Assembly: GCA_023415035.1 (NCBI GenBank)
Contig: JAEZLX010000127.1
Span: forward strand, 1-24,524
Source of the DNA: Pseudomonadota bacterium
Lineage (GTDB): Bacteria; Pseudomonadota; Gammaproteobacteria; Burkholderiales; Burkholderiaceae_C
Length of the DNA stretch: 24,524 bases
Reading direction: 5' to 3'
The notes below the pieces were generated by a model. That model ran no database searches and was not told where the DNA came from. It worked only from the letters and a program-made list of their open reading frames with translations. The position numbers and the translations under genes were made by a program. How positions within the stretch are numbered: position 1 is the first letter of the stretch; every line of letters starts with the position of its first letter. Below, one piece after another: positions 20,131-24,524 of this stretch.

Positions 20131-20841
20131 ATGCCCGCCTACAAACGGATCCTTTTGAAACTCTCCGGCGAAGCCCTCATGGGTGACGACGCCTTTGGCA
20201 TCAACCGCGACACGATCGTGCGGATGAGTGAGGAAATCGCCGAGGTGACCCGCCTGGGTGTGGAAGTGGCGATAGTGATCGGTGGCGGTAACATTTTCCG
20301 CGGCGTGGCCGGGGGCTCGGTCGGCATGGACCGTGCCACGGCCGACTACATGGGCATGCTGGCCACCGTGATGAATTCGCTGGCACTGGCCGACACGCTG
20401 GACAAGACCGGTGTGGTGGCGCGCGTCATGTCGGCCATCTCGATCGAGCAGGTGGTCGAGCCCTATGTGCGGCCCAAGGCGCTGCAGTACCTGGAAGAGG
20501 GCAAGGTGGTGATCTTCGCGGCCGGCACCGGCAACCCCTTCTTCACCACCGACACCGCCGCCGCGTTGCGCGGCGCCGAGATCGGTGCCGAGGTGGTGCT
20601 CAAGGCGACCAAGGTCGATGGCGTCTACACGGCCGATCCGAAGAAGGACCCGTCCGCCACGCGCTACAGCGCGATTTCTTTCGACGAGGCCATGGTCAAG
20701 AACCTGCAGGTCATGGACGCGACCGCGTTCGCGCTCTGCCGCGACCAGAAACTGCCCGTCAAAGTGTTTTCCATCATCAAGAAGGGCGCTCTGCGCAACG
20801 TGGTGCTGGGGGGTGACGAAGGCACCCTCGTCCACGTCTGA
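20131..20841 (+). CDS. pyrH: Uridylate kinase
   Basis: A 236-residue amino-acid-kinase-fold enzyme that phosphorylates UMP to UDP. Motifs are MPAYKRILLKLSGEAL at the N-terminus, VIGGGNIFRG, MDRATADYMGMLATVMN, GTGNPFFTTDTAA and KATKVDGVYTADPKKDP, all family signatures. The ATG at 20131 has AGGA at 20120-20123 and matches the usual start; a TTG at 20083 would add 16 unmatched residues. It lies in the conserved order tsf-pyrH-frr, and frr begins 47 bp downstream. Confidence 0.97.
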   Translation: MPAYKRILLKLSGEALMGDDAFGINRDTIVRMSEEIAEVTRLGVEVAIVIGGGNIFRGVAGGSVGMDRATADYMGMLATVMNSLALADTLDKTGVVARVMSAISIEQVVEPYVRPKALQYLEEGKVVIFAAGTGNPFFTTDTAAALRGAEIGAEVVLKATKVDGVYTADPKKDPSATRYSAISFDEAMVKNLQVMDATAFALCRDQKLPVKVFSIIKKGALRNVVLGGDEGTLVHV

Positions 20842-20888
20842 GCGCCACGCGTTCCGTCTTCATCCCATCTTCGACTAGAGGAGCCGTC

Positions 20889-21452
20889 ATGAGCAGCATT
20901 CCCGAGATCCGCAAGAACGCCGAGCACAAGATGCAACAGTCCATCGAGGCGCTCAAGGCCAACCTGGCCAAGCTGCGTACCGGTCGGGCCAATCCCCAGC
21001 TTCTGGACACGGTGCACGTGGAGTATTACGGCTCCATGCTGCCCCTGTCGCAGGTCGCCAACCTGTCCCTGCTCGATGCTCGGACCATCGGGGTCGCCCC
21101 CTGGGAAAAGGGCATGGGCGCGAAGATCGAGAAGGCCATCCGTGAGTCCGACCTGGGTCTGAACCCGGCCAGCCAGGGTGACCTGATCCGCGTGCCGATG
21201 CCGCCGATGACCGAGGAGCGCCGCAAAGAACTGACCAAGGTGGCGCGCGGCGAAGGCGAGAATGCCCGCGTGGCGGTGCGCAATCTGCGCCGCGATGCCA
21301 ACGATCAGGTCAAGCGGCTGGTCAAGGACAAGCTGGTTTCCGAAGACGATGAGCGTCGCGCCCAGGACGACATCCAGAAGCTGACCGACCGCATGATCGC
21401 CGAGATCGACAAGATCGTCGCTTCCAAGGAACAGGACATCATGGCCGTCTGA
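20889..21452 (+). CDS. frr: Ribosome recycling factor
   Basis: A 187-residue factor that, with EF-G, splits the post-termination ribosome. Characteristic stretches are LAKLRTGRANPQLLD, VEYYGSMLPLSQVANLS, WEKGMGAKIEKAI, SDLGLNP and VAVRNLRRDANDQVK, the last being the Arg-rich helix of domain I. Length is typical. GAGGAG just before the ATG at 20889 is a strong ribosome-binding site. It lies between pyrH and uppS, in the order seen across proteobacteria. Confidence 0.98.
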   Translation: MSSIPEIRKNAEHKMQQSIEALKANLAKLRTGRANPQLLDTVHVEYYGSMLPLSQVANLSLLDARTIGVAPWEKGMGAKIEKAIRESDLGLNPASQGDLIRVPMPPMTEERRKELTKVARGEGENARVAVRNLRRDANDQVKRLVKDKLVSEDDERRAQDDIQKLTDRMIAEIDKIVASKEQDIMAV

Positions 21453-21489
21453 CGCGGCGCATCCTGCATCCGATCAGGCCTGTCACGAC

Positions 21490-22254
21490 ATGACCGAACC
21501 GTTCATCACCGCTCCGGGCGACCAGCGCCTGCCCCACCACGTGGCCATTGTCATGGACGGCAACGGCCGCTGGGCCAAGCGGCGTCACATGCCCCGCGTG
21601 GCTGGTCACAAACAGGGTGTCGAAGCCTTGCGTCGCGTTGTGCAGGCCTGCATCGAGCGGGGCATTCAGGTGCTCACGGTGTTCGCGTTCTCGTCCGAGA
21701 ACTGGAACCGTCCTGCCGATGAGGTGTCCGGGCTGATGCAGCTGCTGGGAATGGCGCTCAGCCGCGAAGTGCCCACCCTGAACAAGAACGGCGTGCGCGT
21801 GGTGTTCCCCGGCGAGCGGGCCGGACTGTCCGAACGTGTGGTGCAGGGGCTGGAGGAGGCGGAGCGTGCGTCGGCCGGCAACAAGCGCCTGCTGCTGAAC
21901 GTGTGCTTCAACTACGGCGGCCGCTGGGACATCGTGCAGGCGGCCCGGCGTCTGGCCAGTCAAGGGCAGGAAATCACCGACGAGAGCCTGTCCCGCGCCC
22001 TGGCGCTGTCGCACGTGCCCGACCCCGACCTGCTGATCCGTACGGGCGGCGAAATGCGGATCAGCAACTTCCTGCTCTGGCAGAGTGCGTACACGGAATT
22101 TCACTTCACGCCATGCCTGTGGCCCGATTTCGATGAGGCTGCGCTGGACGCGGCGCTCGCCGACTATGCCGTCCGTGAGCGGCGTTTCGGCAAGACGTCC
22201 GAGCAGGTGAGCGGCAGCCGGGCCGAGGTGGTGGGCGGGCCTGAGCATGCTTAA
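21490..22254 (+). CDS. uppS: Undecaprenyl diphosphate synthase (cis-prenyltransferase)
   Basis: A 254-residue enzyme that adds isopentenyl units to farnesyl diphosphate to make the C55 lipid carrier for peptidoglycan and other wall polymers. Signatures are HHVAIVMDGNGRWAKRR with catalytic D23, GHKQGVEALR, FAFSSENWNRP, CFNYGGRWDI, LLIRTGGEMRISNFLLWQ and AYTEFHF. The ATG at 21490 lacks a strong ribosome-binding site. Its end overlaps cdsA by eight bases, so the two are translationally coupled. It uses isoprenoid units whose synthesis involves dxr, two genes downstream. Confidence 0.97.
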   Translation: MTEPFITAPGDQRLPHHVAIVMDGNGRWAKRRHMPRVAGHKQGVEALRRVVQACIERGIQVLTVFAFSSENWNRPADEVSGLMQLLGMALSREVPTLNKNGVRVVFPGERAGLSERVVQGLEEAERASAGNKRLLLNVCFNYGGRWDIVQAARRLASQGQEITDESLSRALALSHVPDPDLLIRTGGEMRISNFLLWQSAYTEFHFTPCLWPDFDEAALDAALADYAVRERRFGKTSEQVSGSRAEVVGGPEHA

Positions 22255-23083
22255 GCAGCGCGTCATCACGGCGCTCGTCCTGCTGGCTTTTTTGCTGCCG
22301 GCCTTGTTCTATCCGGCCGTGGCGCCGTTTGCGGCGCTCACGCTGCTGCTGATTGCCGCATCCGGCTGGGAGTGGGCGCGCCTCAACGGTGTAGGGGGTG
22401 GTGCTGCCGTGGTGGCAGGTATCGCCCTTGGCGTCGTGATGGCGTTGCTCTGGTGGGGCACCCCCGTGCATCGCTGGCTGCCGGTGGTCTGGATGGCAGC
22501 CTCGCTCGTATGGTTCATTCTGGCCACGGTGATGCTGCGCCGGGGCGTGTCGTGCTGGGGTGAGTGGCCACGTGCCATGCGTCTTATCGGCGGCGTGGTG
22601 CTGCTGGCCTCTGCCTGGCTGGCGCTGGTCGAAGCGCGCCGCATCGGATTGGTGTACCTGCTGTCGATTCTCACCCTCGTCTGGATGGCCGACATTGCCG
22701 CGTATTTCGGCGGCAAGACCTTCGGGCGACGCAAGCTCGCACCCTCGATCAGTCCGGGCAAGAGCTGGGAAGGCGCGATCAGCGGTTTCCTGGGCGTGTG
22801 TGTGCTGGCCGCTTTCTGGCTCTGGTTCGACGGCCTGTGGCTGGACGACTCCATGAGCGTGTTCGGCGCGCTGCAGGCGCGTGGCTGGCATTGGCTGGCC
22901 GTGGGTGTGGTGTTGCTGACCACGATGAGCGTGACCGGTGACCTGGTCGAATCCCTGGTCAAGCGCAGCGCCGGCGTCAAGGACTCCAGCGGCCTGCTGC
23001 CCGGGCATGGCGGCGTGCTCGACCGAGTCGATGCGCTGCTGCCCGTGCTGCCCGTGGCGCTCATGCTGACCGAATTGCCATGA
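22247..23083 (+). CDS. cdsA: Phosphatidate cytidylyltransferase (CDP-diglyceride synthase)
   Basis: A 278-residue inner-membrane enzyme making CDP-diacylglycerol from phosphatidate and CTP, the branch point of phospholipid synthesis. About seven or eight hydrophobic segments are visible. The C-terminal family signature is complete: SLVKRSAGVKDSSGLLPGH directly followed by GGVLDRVDA. The segment MADIAAYFGGKTFGRRKLAP and SPGKSWEG are also typical. It overlaps uppS at its start and dxr at its stop (ATGA), indicating a tightly coupled uppS-cdsA-dxr unit. Confidence 0.97.
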   Translation: MLKQRVITALVLLAFLLPALFYPAVAPFAALTLLLIAASGWEWARLNGVGGGAAVVAGIALGVVMALLWWGTPVHRWLPVVWMAASLVWFILATVMLRRGVSCWGEWPRAMRLIGGVVLLASAWLALVEARRIGLVYLLSILTLVWMADIAAYFGGKTFGRRKLAPSISPGKSWEGAISGFLGVCVLAAFWLWFDGLWLDDSMSVFGALQARGWHWLAVGVVLLTTMSVTGDLVESLVKRSAGVKDSSGLLPGHGGVLDRVDALLPVLPVALMLTELP

Positions 23084-24267
23084 CCGAACCACGTTTGCGA
23101 CTGACCATCCTGGGATCCACCGGGTCCATCGGCACCAACACCCTCGACGTGGTGGCGCGCCACCCCGAGCGCTTCGAGGTGTTCGCGCTGTCCGCTGCAC
23201 GCCAGGTCGAGCTGATGGTGCAGCAGTGCCGGCAGTTCCGGCCGCGCGTCGCGGTGATGGCCGACGAAGGGGCGGCCGCGCAGCTGCGCGAGCGTCTGAC
23301 CGAAGCCGGTATGGATACGTTGGTCGAAGCGGGTCCGCAGGCGCTGTGCGACATCGCTGCCGCGCCCGAAGCGGACGCCGTGATGGCTGCCATCGTGGGG
23401 GCAGCAGGTCTGGCGCCGAGTCTGGCGGCCGCGCGCGCTGGCAAGCGCCTGCTGCTCGCCAACAAGGAAGCGCTGGTGGTCGGTGGTGACCTGTTCATGG
23501 ACGCCGTGCGACAGGGCGGAGGATGCCTGTTGCCGATCGACAGCGAGCATTCGGCCATCTTCCAGTCGCTGCCCGACGATCCGGCCAGCTGGGACCGTCG
23601 TGTCGAAAAGATCATCCTGACCGCCTCGGGTGGGCCGTTTCGCCAGCGCGATCCGGCGACGCTGGCCGATGTGACGCCCGATCAGGCGTGTGCGCACCCG
23701 AACTGGGTGATGGGCCGCAAGATCTCGGTCGATTCGGCGACCATGATGAACAAGGCGCTGGAGGTGATCGAGGCTCGCTACCTGTTCGGCCTGCCTCCCG
23801 AGCGCATCGAGGTCGTGATCCATCCGCAGAGCGTGATCCATTCGATGGTGCAGTTCCACGACAGCTCGATCGTGGCCCAGCTGGGCACGCCGGACATGCG
23901 GGTGCCGATCGCCTATGGCCTCTCGTGGCCGGAACGGATGGCTTCCGGCGCGTCGCCGCTGGATTTCACGGCGCTGGCGGGCCTGAGTTTCGAACAGGCC
24001 GATGCGCACCGCTTCCCGGGCCTGCAGCTGGCCTGGCAGGCGCTCAGGGGCGCGCCGGGCAGCACGGCGGTGCTCAATGCTGCCAACGAGGTGGCCGTGG
24101 CTGCCTTTCTCGACGGCAAGCTGCGCTTCGACCAGATTTACCATGTCAACCGGGAAACTCTGGAGAGCATGTGTCCCTCCAAACCGGGAAGTCTGGAAGA
24201 TCTGCTGGCCATCGACGCCGAAGCCCGTGACCGGGCGCGGCGCTGCATGGGCAGGATCGTCACCTGA
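23080..24267 (+). CDS. dxr: 1-deoxy-D-xylulose 5-phosphate reductoisomerase
   Basis: A 395-residue cytoplasmic enzyme that converts DXP to methylerythritol phosphate with NADPH, the first committed MEP step. The NADPH fold is GSTGSIGTNTLDVV at 12-25. Metal ligands are D154 and E156 (DSEHSAIFQ) and E228 (SATMMNKALEVIEA). The flexible-loop and substrate regions LTASGGPFR, HPNWVMGRKISVDS and HPQSVIHSMV are intact. Its ATG overlaps the cdsA stop. IspD and IspF of the same pathway are encoded at the left edge of the window, 23 kb away. Confidence 0.98.
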   Translation: MTEPRLRLTILGSTGSIGTNTLDVVARHPERFEVFALSAARQVELMVQQCRQFRPRVAVMADEGAAAQLRERLTEAGMDTLVEAGPQALCDIAAAPEADAVMAAIVGAAGLAPSLAAARAGKRLLLANKEALVVGGDLFMDAVRQGGGCLLPIDSEHSAIFQSLPDDPASWDRRVEKIILTASGGPFRQRDPATLADVTPDQACAHPNWVMGRKISVDSATMMNKALEVIEARYLFGLPPERIEVVIHPQSVIHSMVQFHDSSIVAQLGTPDMRVPIAYGLSWPERMASGASPLDFTALAGLSFEQADAHRFPGLQLAWQALRGAPGSTAVLNAANEVAVAAFLDGKLRFDQIYHVNRETLESMCPSKPGSLEDLLAIDAEARDRARRCMGRIVT

Positions 24268-24317
24268 ACCGCCAGATGCACTTGGCCGGCGGCAGCGGGT
24301 GAAGGAGTGAGAAGAGG

Positions 24318-24524
24318 ATGACCACCGTAATCGCCTTCGTCGTGGCCCTGGGGCTGCTGATTGCCGTTCACGAATACGGGCACTACCGCATGGCCGTCGC
24401 CTGCGGTGTCAAGGTGCTGCGTTTTTCGATCGGCTTCGGCAAGCCGCTGCTGCGCTGGCGTCGCAAGAACAACCCGACCGAGTTTGTGCTGGCCGCCCTG
24501 CCGCTGGGGGGGTACGTGCGCATG
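24318..24524 (+). CDS. rseP: RseP-type site-2 zinc metalloprotease, N-terminal part (cut by the window edge)
   Basis: The first 69 residues are present and the gene runs off the right edge. The first transmembrane helix contains the zinc motif HEYGH (LLIAVHEYGHYRMAVACGVKV), and VLRFSIGFGKPL and LAALPLGGYVRM follow, all typical of the RseP/site-2 protease family. RseP cleaves the anti-sigma factor RseA in the membrane during the envelope-stress response. The ATG at 24318 is preceded by GGAG at 24304-24307 and an AGAGG adjoining it. It follows dxr by 50 bp, as in many proteobacteria. Confidence 0.95.
   Translation, partial: MTTVIAFVVALGLLIAVHEYGHYRMAVACGVKVLRFSIGFGKPLLRWRRKNNPTEFVLAALPLGGYVRM

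Noticed and set aside
22309..24144. A 611-codon open frame on the minus strand opposite cdsA and dxr
   Set aside because: Composition and position mark it as a reversed frame of two intact, motif-rich genes.

Overview
The window is about 24.5 kb of GC-rich (roughly two-thirds G+C by eye), densely coding chromosomal DNA. The proteins point to a betaproteobacterium, most likely order Burkholderiales and perhaps Comamonadaceae or a near relative. The reasons are a RisA/RisS-type OmpR/EnvZ pair, PhaR and 3-hydroxybutyrate dehydrogenase of polyhydroxybutyrate metabolism, a RelA with the EFDD synthetase signature, a short RNase R, and the order rpsB-tsf-pyrH-frr-uppS-cdsA-dxr-rseP. These are assignments from recognised protein motifs; no database search was possible.

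Layout. Positions 1-524 hold the last codons of ispD and a complete ispF (MEP isoprenoid pathway), converging on the two-component pair risA-risS (minus strand, 2769 to 542). Next come a small exported protein and a periplasmic SIMPL-domain protein (plus), then bdhA (minus), which is divergent from an alpha/beta hydrolase followed closely by relA. A tRNA-Val(GAC) gene with its own promoter and terminator follows, then pncB (NAD salvage), phaR and rimO. Two identical tRNA-Leu(CAG) genes lie in tandem on the minus strand at 11809-12133. They are divergent from rnr, which is followed by a YggT-family membrane protein. On the minus strand lie an FAD-dependent amine/D-amino-acid oxidoreductase and nnr (NAD(P)H-hydrate repair). 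From about 17.9 kb to the right edge runs the long plus-strand translation and envelope cluster: rpsB, tsf, pyrH, frr, uppS, cdsA, dxr and the start of rseP.

How the parts work together. IspD, IspF and Dxr belong to the same pathway, which supplies the isoprenoid precursors that UppS turns into undecaprenyl diphosphate. CdsA makes CDP-diacylglycerol for phospholipids, and RseP governs the envelope-stress response. RpsB, Tsf and Frr serve translation, PyrH makes UDP, RimO modifies ribosomal protein S12, RelA links amino-acid starvation to (p)ppGpp, and RNase R degrades structured RNA. BdhA and PhaR are the degradation and control sides of PHB storage.

I see no mobile element, CRISPR array, phage remnant or defence island, and I did not find a convincing undescribed multi-gene system. 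The points worth a second look are regulatory or architectural. They are a pair of inverted TGTTACAT (OmpR-like) boxes in front of risA, overlapping hairpins or a palindrome at the phaR start, and a symmetric -10 element shared by divergent rnr and tRNA-Leu promoters. Others are an RNase R with no N-terminal helix-turn-helix region, a structured rpsB leader, and two tRNA-Leu copies whose identity stops exactly at the predicted transcript ends.
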